From Tenacibaculum sp. 190524A05c (GTDB lineage Bacteria; Bacteroidota; Bacteroidia; Flavobacteriales; Flavobacteriaceae), in contig NZ_OZ038523.1 in NCBI RefSeq assembly GCF_964036595.1, positions 1,082,501 to 1,146,500 of the forward strand: DNA of 64,000 nucleotides. The letters run 5' to 3'. Both the position numbers and the translations under genes were made by a program. The notes beneath the pieces were generated by a model. It did not search any database and was not told where the DNA came from. It saw nothing but the letters and a program-made list of their open reading frames with translations. Below are positions 45,602-56,056 of this stretch, one piece after another (within the stretch, counting starts at the first letter, position 1; each line of letters begins with the position of its first letter).

Positions 45602-45772
45602 TTAAAACCCATCTCCAGGAGCTTCTGGAGAAGCTGCTTGAGCTTTTTTTGGATTTAGTATTAAATAGGTTCCTAAAGCTGTTAATGCTGAATACTTGCC
45701 GTAATCACCAATTTTCTGTAATGCTTCTTTTCGCGTAATCTTTTCATTGTCTTTTGTTATATTACTCTTCAT
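45602..45772 (-). CDS. Secreted microprotein, copy B
   Basis: 56 residues from the ATG at 45772 (an in-frame TTG at 45787 would overlap the giant gene). It is nearly identical to copy A at 36958-37128: ITRKEAL..IGDYGKY.ALTALGTYL.LNPKKAQA, then AASPEAPGDGF. Differences cluster in the polar N-terminal 15 residues. It starts 7 nt after the stop of the 3341-residue surface protein, the same spacing as copy A. The predicted mature end after AQA is only 10 residues long. The role is unknown; a helper or modified peptide of the giant protein, or an independent secreted peptide, are open options. Confidence 0.72.
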   Translation of the reverse strand: MKSNITKDNEKITRKEALQKIGDYGKYSALTALGTYLILNPKKAQAASPEAPGDGF

Positions 45773-47259
45773 AATCTTCCTATTCAAATATTACTTTCTT
45801 ATTTATAATCTTACCTTCTATCTCTAATCGAACAATATATACTCCAACTTCTAATGTTTCTGATTGAATTACCAATTTAGAAGCTCCTGGCATTGATTCT
45901 GAATAAACTTCAGTTCCTAAAACAGAATAGATTTGAACTGATACCTCTTCTCTACTTTGAATTCCACTAATCGTTACTTCTTGTTTGTTTGATTTAAAAA
46001 TTCGAATATCACTTAGATGAGTAACATCTTCTGTTCCCAAAGTCTTTGCTTGTGTGTGGATATAAAAACGTCCGATTCCTTCAATATCACTATCAGTTAC
46101 AAAAGAATAAACTTCTCCTCCATCTAATTGAACAAAATCTCCAGTTTCTGTATCTTCTAAATACACTTTCATTCCTTCAGGAAGGTTTTCAGTGCGAACA
46201 GAAATCTTAACCTCTATATTCGCTTTTGAGGTAATACCTAATGGAATTACTGAGCTTTCTATATCTGAGTTTGATAAAGACTGAATTGTAAAATCATTTC
46301 CTCTTGAGTCTTCAATTAAATGCGTGTATACATCAAAAGATGAACCTCCAAAGTTTCCAATATCATAACCTGGATCTAATCCTTTAGTTGTAGTAGAGAA
46401 AAACTTAATATTGGTATCTACGATTTTTCCTTCTTGCTCTGCTCTAATTTCAATATTCGGAACAGCAGTACTTCTAGAAAATGTTTGCACTCCAGTAGCA
46501 TCTGATAAGCGTTGATCTTCTTTAAAATTTATTGATGAAATTCCTGTAGCAGTTTTCATGAAAAATCCTTGACCAACTGTTAATGATGTATCTGAATCTA
46601 ATAATGTTTTTGCCACATATTTGTTTTGAGAATTATCCCAAACATACACACCTACATTCTCTGGATTGAATTTGCTTAAGTTTTCTTGAATAAAGTTGTT
46701 GTTTGAATTATTGTTTATTGGCAAATACGCTGTATATGGACTTCCAACAGCATTCCATTGATCTTCATTAACTGAAACAGAAACGTCATTTGTTTCTAAT
46801 GTTCCCGTAAATGTTACTGAACCATTAGTTGCTCTTGAAACGATATAACTTTTACCTTTCTCGAATGTAAGTGTGTTCGTTATAATATCATCGGCAGTAT
46901 AATATACCCATTTTGATCCATCGGCATTACTATCATCATAATGCGCCACTGCATAACGATTTGGTGTAACTGTTGTATTTACACGAATATCATTTGTTGA
47001 ATTTTCAATAAATTCTTTAATGCTCTGCCCTGATACTGGCGCAGTAACAATACTCCATTTATTTGCTTCCAAACCAGAACGCTCAAAAGTTACCATACCA
47101 TTTGATGTTCCTTTTACAATTAAAGTTCCACTAGTAGTTGATGACGATTTAATTGATGCTGTTTCTGTAGTATTAAAATTACCGTTTACAATTGCAACTC
47201 CATTATCTTCTACTGTAAATGAAGATAACTCTTGAATTTCTAAGTCATTCATTTCAGCA
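45602..47259 (-). repeat. Long direct repeat, copy B
   Basis: Partner of 36958-38615, colinear without gaps at an 8644-bp offset. The stretch joins the 3' end of the second giant gene to its microprotein gene. Recombination between the copies would delete the first giant gene's N-terminal part and the TPR-LuxR gene between them. Confidence 0.9.
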
Positions 47260-50200
47260 ATAACTCCTGATGCAATAACCGGAGATGTTACAAATACTGG
47301 AACTATTACGTTCTGTGATGTTGCTGCAACTGCATTTGACGACCAGTTTCCATTATCAGTCCAATCTGTACCATTAGTTCCTGACCAAACTGCAGTATTA
47401 CAATCTTCTGTGAAATTAGCTGTTATATCTTTATCCCAAGTAGATAAATAAGATGCCGTTGCATCATCAATTTCAATACAAGTTAAGTAATCGTTGAACT
47501 TAGCATTAAAATCAGCCATTATACTATTGTTTCCATTTCTAACATCTAGTGAAACTAGTAATGTTTGTGTAACTCCAAGTTCTTCTAACTGAGGACACTT
47601 GGTTACATCTAAATATGTATATGGGTTTTTGCTTGCTTTAAGTATTTTAAGATTTGGATTATCAAGAATTAAATTACTTATTTTATTAGATCGCAACTGT
47701 ATTTCTTCCAACGTTGGAATAACTGATAAGTCCAATTCGGTTAAATCATTTTCAGCAACATCTAAGATTCTTAAGTTTGAATTGCTTGATAGGTCTAACG
47801 AAGTTAAATCATTATAATCTAAATTCAATACTTCTAAAGCAGTGAACGCTTCAATACCGGTTAAGTCTGTAATATTCAAACTACTTAAATCTAAATCTAC
47901 TACAGTTTCAATTTTCTCAGTATACACTTGATTATCATTAGCAATTCCGTTTCCTAAACTTGTAGCATCTCCAAGTGAAACAACATTTCCATCAGCATCA
48001 TGAGTTTCTAAATAATTTTCAAAATTTGAATCAGCGATGTAAGTTAGATCACAGTATAATGCAAAACTTGCAGTTGCATCTTTCTCCCAAATGTCTGGAT
48101 ATAACTGAACTTCTTTATCTGCTTTAATACAAGTTAAACCTGGATTTCCTTGACCATCAAACCAAGTGAAATTATCATTATTCCCGTTAGCAACGTTTAA
48201 TGAAGTTAATTGATTATTAGCGATACGTAATTGTACAATGTTTGGATACATTGAAATATCTAATTCCGTAAAATCATTATCGTTTAAGATTAGTTGTCTT
48301 ACCAATGGATTTGCAGAGATATCTAAAGAATTGATTCCTGTATTAGATAAACTCAAATTTGTTAACGCTGTAAGATTAGAAATATCAACATCTCCCAAAT
48401 TTGGATTACCATCAAGATATACTTGTTCTAACAATACATTACTTGATAAATCTAAACTCGCTAAATTGTTATTTGCTAAAGTAATTACCGTAAGTTTTGT
48501 ATTCTTACTTAAATCTATACTTGTCAAGTTCGAATTACTTCTACATCCTAGGAACCACATATCTCTAAAATCTTCAATACCCGTCATATCTTCCACTAAT
48601 CCATTATGCAAGTTAAATCCCTCGGAAACTTCAACTAATGCTGTATATACATAATCATCCATTACTCCATTTCCATACCCATTATTTTCTAAGAACGTTT
48701 CAAATCCATCATCTGGAACATAAGTCATTCTACAAAACTCAGCATAGTTAGCCGTTACATCTTTTAACCAAGTTCCTAATAACGCTGCAGCTGCTGGATC
48801 ATCAACTTCAATACATGTTAAACTTGGATTTCCTGTAACATCAACGTTGTCAAGATCAGTATTATTACCACTTCTTAAATTCAATCCTGTAAGTAGTGAA
48901 TTCTTACAAGATAAGTTATCTAAGGTGTTCTGCTTTACTAAATCTAAATATGTTAACGGTGTACTATCACACTCTAATGTGCTTAAGTTTATATTATTAC
49001 TCAAATCAATTTCAGAAATACTAGTAGAACTAAATGATAAATAGCGAAGTTCAGAAAGATGAGTTACCTCTAAAGTTGTTAATGGATTCAATCCACATTC
49101 TAGATTCTCTAATAATGGATTATTTACAATATTTAATGAAGTGATATTGGTATTCTCACAGTAAAGAGATTCTAAATTAACTTGATTGCTTACATCTATT
49201 GTTCCTAATCTATTATTCGTAACTGTTAAGCTCGTTAAATCGTTATTACTAATATCTAAATTCGTTAAACTATTATCTCCAATATTTAAGAATTTTAATC
49301 CCGTATTTGTTGAAATATCTACAGATGATAAACTATTGTTTGCAGCTTCTACTCCTTCTAATACTGTTAAACCATTAATATTTAAACTTGTAATTCCAGT
49401 ATTTTCAAGAGTTATACTTTCTAAAAGAGTATTATTACTTAAATCTAAATCAGTATTTGTTAATGTGTTATCATCTGCCCAAAAACGAATTAAACTTTTG
49501 AAATCCTCGATTCCTGTAAAATCCTCAATTCCCTCATTTCTTGGAGTTAGTAATTGAATTACTTCAATTTTTCCTGTTGGAACTAAACTATCATCAATAA
49601 TTCCATTACCTAAACTGTTTGAACTTCCTAAAGCAACTGATCCTCCAAATTCATTATGAGTTTCTAAATATGCCTCAAAGTTCGCATCTGGTATGGTTGT
49701 AAATCTACAATACTCAGCGTAATTTGCTGTTGCATCCTTTTCCCAATTGGAAGCTGATAAGTAAGCTGCATTAGGATCATCTACTTCAATACATGTTAAA
49801 TTAGGATTGTTTCTAGCATCCATATCTTCGAATGCATCATTGTTTCCATTCTTAAGATTTAAATATGTAAGATTCGTGTTTTCATAACACGATATATCAT
49901 TAAGATTAGTATTCTTTGAAATATCTAATGAATTAACATTTAACTGGTAAGCAAACAACGTTTCTAAGTTGGTAAGCATACTAATATCCAATTCATCGAT
50001 AGGATTTCTTCCAATACTTAATGACCTTAGTGCTAAATTATTTTCTAAATTTAAGCTGGTTATAGCATTATGAGAAGGTTTAAAAGATTCTAATACAGTA
50101 AGGTTACTTATATCGATACTTTCAATGTTATTCTCATGAAACTGTAGATCTTTTAACAATACATTATTACTAACATCTAAACTTGTTAAATTGTTTTCTG

Positions 50201-53200
50201 ATAGTACTACATCATCTAAACCAACATTGGTAGATATATCAATTGAATTTAAATCACATCTGTATAAGTATATCTCTTTCAGTAATGTTAATCCGGTTAT
50301 ATCAATACTTTCTATATCTAGATCGTTACATCTAATTTCATCTAGTTTTGTATTTGCTGTAAAATCCAAATTAAGATTAGCTGTAGTATTATCCCTATGG
50401 ATAAATCTTTCTAAATCAGTAAAACTTTCTAAACCTGTAAAATCTGCAATGTTAAGATTGTATAATCTTAGTACCAATACCGAATTAATAGCAGCAGTAG
50501 TTACGTAATTGTCATCTGCTATTCCGTTCCCCATACTTGTAGGATCTCCAATAGTAACAGTACCACCAGTAGCGTTATGGGTTTCTAAATAGTTTTCAAA
50601 ATTATCATCTGGTACATACGTCCAATTACAATCGTCTCTAAAAACAGCTGTAGCATCTTTTAACCAAACTGGCGCAACTAAATAACTAGCAGTTGGATCA
50701 TCGACTTCAATACAAGTTAAATTAGGACAACCATCTACTTCAAATTCAGTAAAGTTACTATTGTTTCCATTCTTTGCATTTAACTCCACTAACTCATTGA
50801 TATCCTTTGCACTGAATTTTACTAAATTGGTATTATTACTAATATCAATTGAAGTGATATTAGTTTCATCTAAACTTAAATCTTGAAGATTTGCTAAGTG
50901 ACTTACATCGTAAGAACTTAATGGGTTTCTACCTAAACTCAATGTTTCTAATAGTGTATTATTCTGAGTGTTTAAGGTTGTAAATTGATTCAACGAAGCG
51001 AAAATTCTTGTTAAATTTACATTTGTACTAATATCAATAGAACTTAATGTTGTTTCATGAATTTGTAAGTCTTCTAATAATACATTGGCACTAACATCTA
51101 AACCAGATAAATTATTTATTGAAATAATCAAATCTTTAAGAGCTGTGTTTGTAGACAAGTCAATAGAAGTTAAGTTATTTCTTGATACTTCTAATCTTTC
51201 TAAGCTTGCTAAGCCAGTAACATTGACACTTGTTAATCCCATTCCACTTGCTTCAATTCTTTTTAGATTTGTATTTGCAGTAAGATCTAAATCTGTATCA
51301 GTTAACATATTATTGAAAAGAAACACAACTTCTAAAGCAGAGAAAGCGTCTAAACCAGTAATATCAGTAACTCCTTGAAATCCGATAAATAAACTAGTAA
51401 CGTTTTCAATATTAGCGGTTTTCACAAAATTATCATTCGCAATCCCGTTACCCATACTTGTTGGATCACCAACAGCAACATTATTATTATTAGCATCATG
51501 AGTTTCTAGATAATCTTCAAATCTATCATCTGGAATGTATGTCCATTTACAATCATCACTAAAATTAGCTGTAGCATCTTTTTCCCAACCTGATACATAA
51601 CTGGCTGTAGGATCATCAACTTGAATACAAAATAAGTTAGCATTTCCCGTAGCGTATAATTCAATATCGCTACTATTATTTCCATTTTTAAGATTCAAGT
51701 TAGTTAACTGAGAATTTTGACATTCTACATATTCTAAATTGGGACTTGCACTAAAATCAAGTTCAACAATGCCAGTATTATTCGCATATACCTCAACTAA
51801 CTTCGTAAGACTACTTAATTCTAGAACTGATAAACCAGTGTTACTTACTCCGATATCTTCAAGGTTTGTATTACTTGAAAAATCTAAAGAAGTTAATGTT
51901 GGCATATCTTCAAGAAATAAATCCGTCAAATTGTTTAATCCAGTTACATTAATAGTAGCTAATTGATTTTCTCCCGCACTTATTGTTTCTAATAAAGTGT
52001 TGTTCGAAACATCTAAAGTTGATAAGGAGTTTCCTCCCAAATACAAACTAACTAAATTCGTATTATTCGATATATCTATTGTAGCTAAAACAACGTTGTC
52101 TCTGATTCTTACATCCGATAATAAAGCATTACCGCTTATATCTACTGCAGTAAAATTATTACCATCAATATTGAAATAACTAAGGTTTAAACTCGAACTT
52201 ATGTCAATACTAGATAAATTATTGTTTCGGAATTCAAGACGTTCTAATTTTAATAACCCAGAAACATCAACGGTATTCAATCCCATGTCTGAGCAATAAA
52301 CTTCTCTTAAGTTTGTGTTCGCTGATAAGTCTAAACTTCCAGAAGTGATTGCATTGTTAAACGCTCTTAATTCTTCTAAACTTGTAAAATCTGCTAAACC
52401 AGTTAGATTTGCAATTCCCTGGTTTGAAATATTTAAATACGTGATATTTTGAATATTTTCCGTTGCAACTTTATCATCATTTGCAATTCCATTCCCCATA
52501 CTTGTTGGATCTCCAACGGGAACAATTCCTCCTGTTGCATTATGAGTCTCTAAATAAGCTTCAAAATTATCATCTGGCACACTAGTTTCAGTACAGAATA
52601 ACTTATACTCTGTTTGTGCATCTTTTCTCGGAAATGTTGTATTTGCGTAGGTTACATCATCAACAGTAACACAAGTTAACCCAGGATTATTACGGATATC
52701 AAAATCATTAGGATTTAAATTTGTATTGTTTCCATTCCTAATATTTAAATACGTTAATTGATTAAAAGCGATAGATAAATCCTCTAGAACAGTGTTTTTT
52801 GAAACATCTAAACTTGTAATACTATTACTCTCAGCAAATAATTCAACTAATTTTAAGTTGTTACTAACATCTAAACTCGTTAAGTTATTTTCATATACCT
52901 GTAATTCTACTAGCTCAGGGTTTTGCGAAAGATCTAAACTTATTAATCCATTACCTACACAATCTAAATCTTCTAATAAAGGAAGCCTAGTAACGTCTAA
53001 ACTTGTTATGTTATTTTCATAACAGGACAAGCCCGTTAGCTTTACATTGTTAGAAACATCTAGGCTACTTAATTGATTTTGTGCACAATTTATTGAAGTT
53101 AATTCTAAGTTTTGAGAAAGATCTAATACAGTAATTTGGTTATTGAAAACATCAATACGAGTTAGTTTTGTGTTATTACTCACATCTAAAGAAGTCAACT

Positions 53201-55805
53201 CATTTCTAAAACATTGTATAAGTGTTAATTCTGTATTTTGAGAAATGTTCAAACTCTTTACACCAGATTTATAACAATCTAATCTTTCTAATGCTATGTT
53301 TTGTGAAAGATCTATATTTTCAATGGTATTATCATGGCAGAATAATGTTTTTAACGCCACAAATCCTTCAATACCTGTTAAGTCTGAAATTGATAAATTA
53401 TCGATATCTAATTCTTCAACACTAGAAATATTAGACGTATATACTTTATTATCATTTGCAGTTCCATTACCCATACTACTAGCATCTCCTATTGAAACTA
53501 CATTTCCATCCGCATCATGTGTTTCTAGATAATTCTCAAAATTATCATCAGGAACAGTTGTTTCTCCACAATCTAAGCGAAAAGTAGCTTCGCTATCAAT
53601 ATTCCAAGTATTTAAATACGATGCTGTTGGATCATCAACTTGAATACAAAACAATGTTGAATGGTTTTGCTCTGTATCAAAAAGTGTGATGTTTGAATTA
53701 TTCCCGTTCTGGATATTAATACCAGACATATCCGAAGTTCTTGCTGAAAAACTTGTTAGAGCAGTGTTATTTGATAAATCTAAATAAAAACCAGAGGCTC
53801 TATCCATTGATAACTTTTCTAGTAATAAATTCTGACTTACATCTAAGTTTTGTAAGCTAGTATCATTAGCACTCAAATCCGTTAAATTAGCAAGGGGACG
53901 CACATTTAGGGGGAGGATTTGATAATTATCATCAATATTAAGAACCTCTATGGTTGTATATGCAGAGACATCGAAAGACGTAATATTATTTCCTCCAATG
54001 TTCAATTCTTTTATAACTGTATTGTTTCCTAAATTTAGTGTAGTACTATTGGCGTTATTATAAATTAACTTCTCGATTTTTAAATTACTCGATAAGTTTA
54101 ATACCGCGAAAAATAAATCATGGATATATAATTCTTTTAATTCTGGAAGTTTAGAAAAATCAAACTCGTTAAAATTATTTTCAGAACAGTCTAAAATCTC
54201 TAGCGATTCAAAAGCTTCTAAACCATCTAATTCATCAATACTATTGCTTGAAATATTTAAATAAGTAACATTTTCAATTCTTGAAGTGAATACTTTTCCA
54301 TCGTTTAGAATTCCGTTCCCCATACTATTCGGGCTTCCCACTGAAACTACATTACCATCAGCATCATGATTTTCTAAGTGATATTCAAAATTGGTATCTA
54401 ATATATTTGTAGTACTACAATCTGATTCAAAAGAAGCTTTATTATCTTTTTGCCAAGTACTTAAATAACTTGCCGTTGGGTCATCTACTGCAATACAAGT
54501 AAACTGATTAAATCTAGCATCGAATGAAGTGATATTGTCATTATTTCCATTCTTAATATTTAGGCTGTTTAGATCACTACTGTTGGCTGAAAAACTGGTT
54601 AGAGCAGTATTACTAGATAAATCCAAATAAAATCCAGACATGAAATCTATAGTAAGTGATTCTAATAATACATTACTAGATAGGTTTAAACTTCCTAAGT
54701 TCGTATTACTAAAGTTTAAATTTACCAAACTTGTTAGTGGACTAAAATCTGTAACATTTAGATTATAGTTGGTATCACAATTTAAATCTGTAAGGTTTGA
54801 AAGGTTAGTTAGATTTAAAGTTGTTAAATTATTATTACTAGCATTAATGATTTCTAAAGTAGATACACTTCCCAAATTCAAAGAAGTGGTTCCATTAGCT
54901 GAAATATTTAGTTCTTTCAACTTTACATTTGTACTAACATCAATTGTAGTATTGCTGTTATCAGTACAATTTAAAACTTCTAGATTCACATTTGCAGCAA
55001 CGTTTATCGAACTCATTCCGTTTGTTGCACAATACAATTCTTTTAAAGCAATATTGTTAGAAAGGTCAAAATTACCTACACCATTATTCGAGAAATCCAA
55101 TACTTCTAAAGCTGTAAAATCTTCGATTCCCGTAATATCAGCAATCATGCTTGAAGAAATATTTAAAGAAGTTACAACAGAAATTTTTTCAGTTGCGACA
55201 AAACCATCTGAAGGAATTCCATTTCCTAAACTATTTACATCTCCAACTAATACAACGTTTCCATTAGCATCATGGGTTTCAAGATAATTTTCAAAATTAT
55301 TATCTGTTACTGCAGTTAATGCACAATAATTCCTGAAAGTTACACCTGAATCTACTCCCCAACTTGAATAGTAACTTTGTGTTTCATCATCTACTTGAAC
55401 ACAAGTAAGACTTGGATTATTGGTTACATCAAAGGTATTTACATCGAAATTATGACCATTTTTAATGTTCACTTCAACAAGATTGTTGTTGCTTGCAAAA
55501 ACATTAAAAAAACGTTTAAAGGATAAATCTAATTTAGTAATGCTGTTTCCGCTACAATTAAGACCAGATAAACTTGTAAAATCTTGTAATCCTGTTAAAT
55601 CACTAATTCCTTGATTATTTATAATTAATGTTGTTACTGATTGTATGGCACTTGTTGTAACATAATCATCATTTGGAATTCCATTTCCCATTCCGTTCGC
55701 TTCTAAAAAAGCTTCGAAATTATCATCAGGAACATAAGTTTCCTGTGCAAAAAGAAATGTTGAACTAATTACTAAAAAAAAGACAAAGGATAATTTTACT
55801 TTCAT
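45780..55805 (-). CDS. Giant T9SS surface protein with ten leucine-rich-repeat modules
   Basis: 3341 residues, with a signal peptide ending LFAQ. Ten modules, most about 300 residues, each begin with a variant of PDDNFENYLETHDADGNV followed by SMGNGIANDN, continue as leucine-rich repeats (LTGLxDFTSLExLxCxxNxLTSLDLSxNTxLxxL type) and end near LTCIEVDDPTASYLSTWxKD. The first and ninth modules have short headers (FEAFLEANGMGNG, FETFLENNGYGNG). After the last module comes a short strand region and then the C-terminal 490 residues shared with the giant at 37136, ending in a T9SS type A sorting domain. LRR proteins of this layout act in adhesion or host/particle contact; no enzyme motif was seen. 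The repeats are diverged enough to be translated reliably. Confidence 0.87.
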   Translation of the reverse strand: MKVKLSFVFFLVISSTFLFAQETYVPDDNFEAFLEANGMGNGIPNDDYVTTSAIQSVTTLIINNQGISDLTGLQDFTSLSGLNCSGNSITKLDLSFKRFFNVFASNNNLVEVNIKNGHNFDVNTFDVTNNPSLTCVQVDDETQSYYSSWGVDSGVTFRNYCALTAVTDNNFENYLETHDANGNVVLVGDVNSLGNGIPSDGFVATEKISVVTSLNISSSMIADITGIEDFTALEVLDFSNNGVGNFDLSNNIALKELYCATNGMSSINVAANVNLEVLNCTDNSNTTIDVSTNVKLKELNISANGTTSLNLGSVSTLEIINASNNNLTTLNLTNLSNLTDLNCDTNYNLNVTDFSPLTSLVNLNFSNTNLGSLNLSSNVLLESLTIDFMSGFYLDLSSNTALTSFSANSSDLNSLNIKNGNNDNITSFDARFNQFTCIAVDDPTASYLSTWQKDNKASFESDCSTTNILDTNFEYHLENHDADGNVVSVGSPNSMGNGILNDGKVFTSRIENVTYLNISSNSIDELDGLEAFESLEILDCSENNFNEFDFSKLPELKELYIHDLFFAVLNLSSNLKIEKLIYNNANSTTLNLGNNTVIKELNIGGNNITSFDVSAYTTIEVLNIDDNYQILPLNVRPLANLTDLSANDTSLQNLDVSQNLLLEKLSMDRASGFYLDLSNNTALTSFSARTSDMSGINIQNGNNSNITLFDTEQNHSTLFCIQVDDPTASYLNTWNIDSEATFRLDCGETTVPDDNFENYLETHDADGNVVSIGDASSMGNGTANDNKVYTSNISSVEELDIDNLSISDLTGIEGFVALKTLFCHDNTIENIDLSQNIALERLDCYKSGVKSLNISQNTELTLIQCFRNELTSLDVSNNTKLTRIDVFNNQITVLDLSQNLELTSINCAQNQLSSLDVSNNVKLTGLSCYENNITSLDVTRLPLLEDLDCVGNGLISLDLSQNPELVELQVYENNLTSLDVSNNLKLVELFAESNSITSLDVSKNTVLEDLSIAFNQLTYLNIRNGNNTNLNPNDFDIRNNPGLTCVTVDDVTYANTTFPRKDAQTEYKLFCTETSVPDDNFEAYLETHNATGGIVPVGDPTSMGNGIANDDKVATENIQNITYLNISNQGIANLTGLADFTSLEELRAFNNAITSGSLDLSANTNLREVYCSDMGLNTVDVSGLLKLERLEFRNNNLSSIDISSSLNLSYFNIDGNNFTAVDISGNALLSDVRIRDNVVLATIDISNNTNLVSLYLGGNSLSTLDVSNNTLLETISAGENQLATINVTGLNNLTDLFLEDMPTLTSLDFSSNTNLEDIGVSNTGLSVLELSSLTKLVEVYANNTGIVELDFSASPNLEYVECQNSQLTNLNLKNGNNSSDIELYATGNANLFCIQVDDPTASYVSGWEKDATANFSDDCKWTYIPDDRFEDYLETHDANNNNVAVGDPTSMGNGIANDNFVKTANIENVTSLFIGFQGVTDITGLDAFSALEVVFLFNNMLTDTDLDLTANTNLKRIEASGMGLTSVNVTGLASLERLEVSRNNLTSIDLSTNTALKDLIISINNLSGLDVSANVLLEDLQIHETTLSSIDISTNVNLTRIFASLNQFTTLNTQNNTLLETLSLGRNPLSSYDVSHLANLQDLSLDETNITSIDISNNTNLVKFSAKDINELVELNAKNGNNSNFTEFEVDGCPNLTCIEVDDPTASYLVAPVWLKDATAVFRDDCNWTYVPDDNFENYLETHNATGGTVTIGDPTSMGNGIADDNYVTTAAINSVLVLRLYNLNIADFTGLESFTDLERFIHRDNTTANLNLDFTANTKLDEIRCNDLDIESIDITGLTLLKEIYLYRCDLNSIDISTNVGLDDVVLSENNLTSLDVSNNVLLKDLQFHENNIESIDISNLTVLESFKPSHNAITSLNLENNLALRSLSIGRNPIDELDISMLTNLETLFAYQLNVNSLDISKNTNLNDISCYENTNLTYLNLKNGNNDAFEDMDARNNPNLTCIEVDDPNAAYLSASNWEKDATANYAEYCRFTTIPDANFEAYLETHNEFGGSVALGSSNSLGNGIIDDSLVPTGKIEVIQLLTPRNEGIEDFTGIEDFKSLIRFWADDNTLTNTDLDLSNNTLLESITLENTGITSLNINGLTVLEGVEAANNSLSSVDISTNTGLKFLNIGDNSLTNLDISNNDLTSLTVTNNRLGTIDVSNQVNLESLYCENTNITSLNIVNNPLLENLECGLNPLTTLEVTHLSELRYLSFSSTSISEIDLSNNINLSTLECDSTPLTYLDLVKQNTLDNLSCKNSLLTGLNLRSGNNTDLDNVDVTGNPSLTCIEVDDPAAAALLGTWLKDVTANYAEFCRMTYVPDDGFETFLENNGYGNGVMDDYVYTALVEVSEGFNLHNGLVEDMTGIEDFRDMWFLGCRSNSNLTSIDLSKNTKLTVITLANNNLASLDLSSNVLLEQVYLDGNPNLGDVDISNLTALTNLSLSNTGINSLDISANPLVRQLILNDNDFTELDISMYPNIVQLRIANNQLTSLNVANGNNDNFTWFDGQGNPGLTCIKADKEVQLYPDIWEKDATASFALYCDLTYIADSNFENYLETHDADGNVVSLGDATSLGNGIANDNQVYTEKIETVVDLDLSSLNITDLTGIEAFTALEVLNLDYNDLTSLDLSSNSNLRILDVAENDLTELDLSVIPTLEEIQLRSNKISNLILDNPNLKILKASKNPYTYLDVTKCPQLEELGVTQTLLVSLDVRNGNNSIMADFNAKFNDYLTCIEIDDATASYLSTWDKDITANFTEDCNTAVWSGTNGTDWTDNGNWSSNAVAATSQNVIVPVFVTSPVIASGVIAEMNDLEIQELSSFTVEDNGVAIVNGNFNTTETASIKSSSTTSGTLIVKGTSNGMVTFERSGLEANKWSIVTAPVSGQSIKEFIENSTNDIRVNTTVTPNRYAVAHYDDSNADGSKWVYYTADDIITNTLTFEKGKSYIVSRATNGSVTFTGTLETNDVSVSVNEDQWNAVGSPYTAYLPINNNSNNNFIQENLSKFNPENVGVYVWDNSQNKYVAKTLLDSDTSLTVGQGFFMKTATGISSINFKEDQRLSDATGVQTFSRSTAVPNIEIRAEQEGKIVDTNIKFFSTTTKGLDPGYDIGNFGGSSFDVYTHLIEDSRGNDFTIQSLSNSDIESSVIPLGITSKANIEVKISVRTENLPEGMKVYLEDTETGDFVQLDGGEVYSFVTDSDIEGIGRFYIHTQAKTLGTEDVTHLSDIRIFKSNKQEVTISGIQSREEVSVQIYSVLGTEVYSESMPGASKLVIQSETLEVGVYIVRLEIEGKIINKKVIFE
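47400..55750 (-). repeat. Ten tandem LRR modules in the giant gene
   Basis: Module headers lie near 55720, 55300, 54390, 53545, 52570, 51525, 50600, 49680, 48700 and 48025. Spacing is mostly 0.85-1.05 kb, with two shorter modules (the first, about 0.4 kb, and the ninth, about 0.65 kb). The modules are diverged homologues in frame, not identical copies. Confidence 0.8.
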
Positions 55806-55979
55806 TAATAGTAGCTTTAAAATTATGAGTACAAATAAACTTACATATCAACGATTTTGTAGTAAAAAGCACCCGACAAAAACCAGACAAATTAAACTAC
55901 TGATTTTCATGTACTTAAAAACAAAACCGTTTCTATAAGCAAAACTCTTATAACTAATTTTAAATCCTATTTTTTTGAG

Positions 55980-55999
55980 GTGGCAAAAAGTGGCAAAAA
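55980..55999. promoter_or_regulatory. Tandem 10-bp direct repeat upstream of the second giant gene
   Basis: GTGGCAAAAA occurs twice in direct succession, 175 bp upstream of the ATG at 55805. A 10-bp period puts both copies on one helix face, as for a regulator binding site. The 251-bp gap 55806-56056 otherwise shows no ORF and no clear -33/-7 match. Confidence 0.4.
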
Positions 56000-56056
56000 C
56001 AAATTAATTACTGATTTACAGTAACATAAATATCAAAGAAGATAGACATGATTTTT

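Noticed and set aside
36958..47259. Possible insertion sequence because of the long direct repeat
   Set aside because: Neither copy contains a transposase, terminal inverted repeats or target duplications. The repeat is coding sequence of two surface genes and microprotein genes.
48238..48654. 138-residue plus-strand ORF and many similar ones within 46.9-55.3 kb
   Set aside because: All are antisense shadows of the leucine-rich-repeat codons and share low-complexity Ser/Lys/Leu content.
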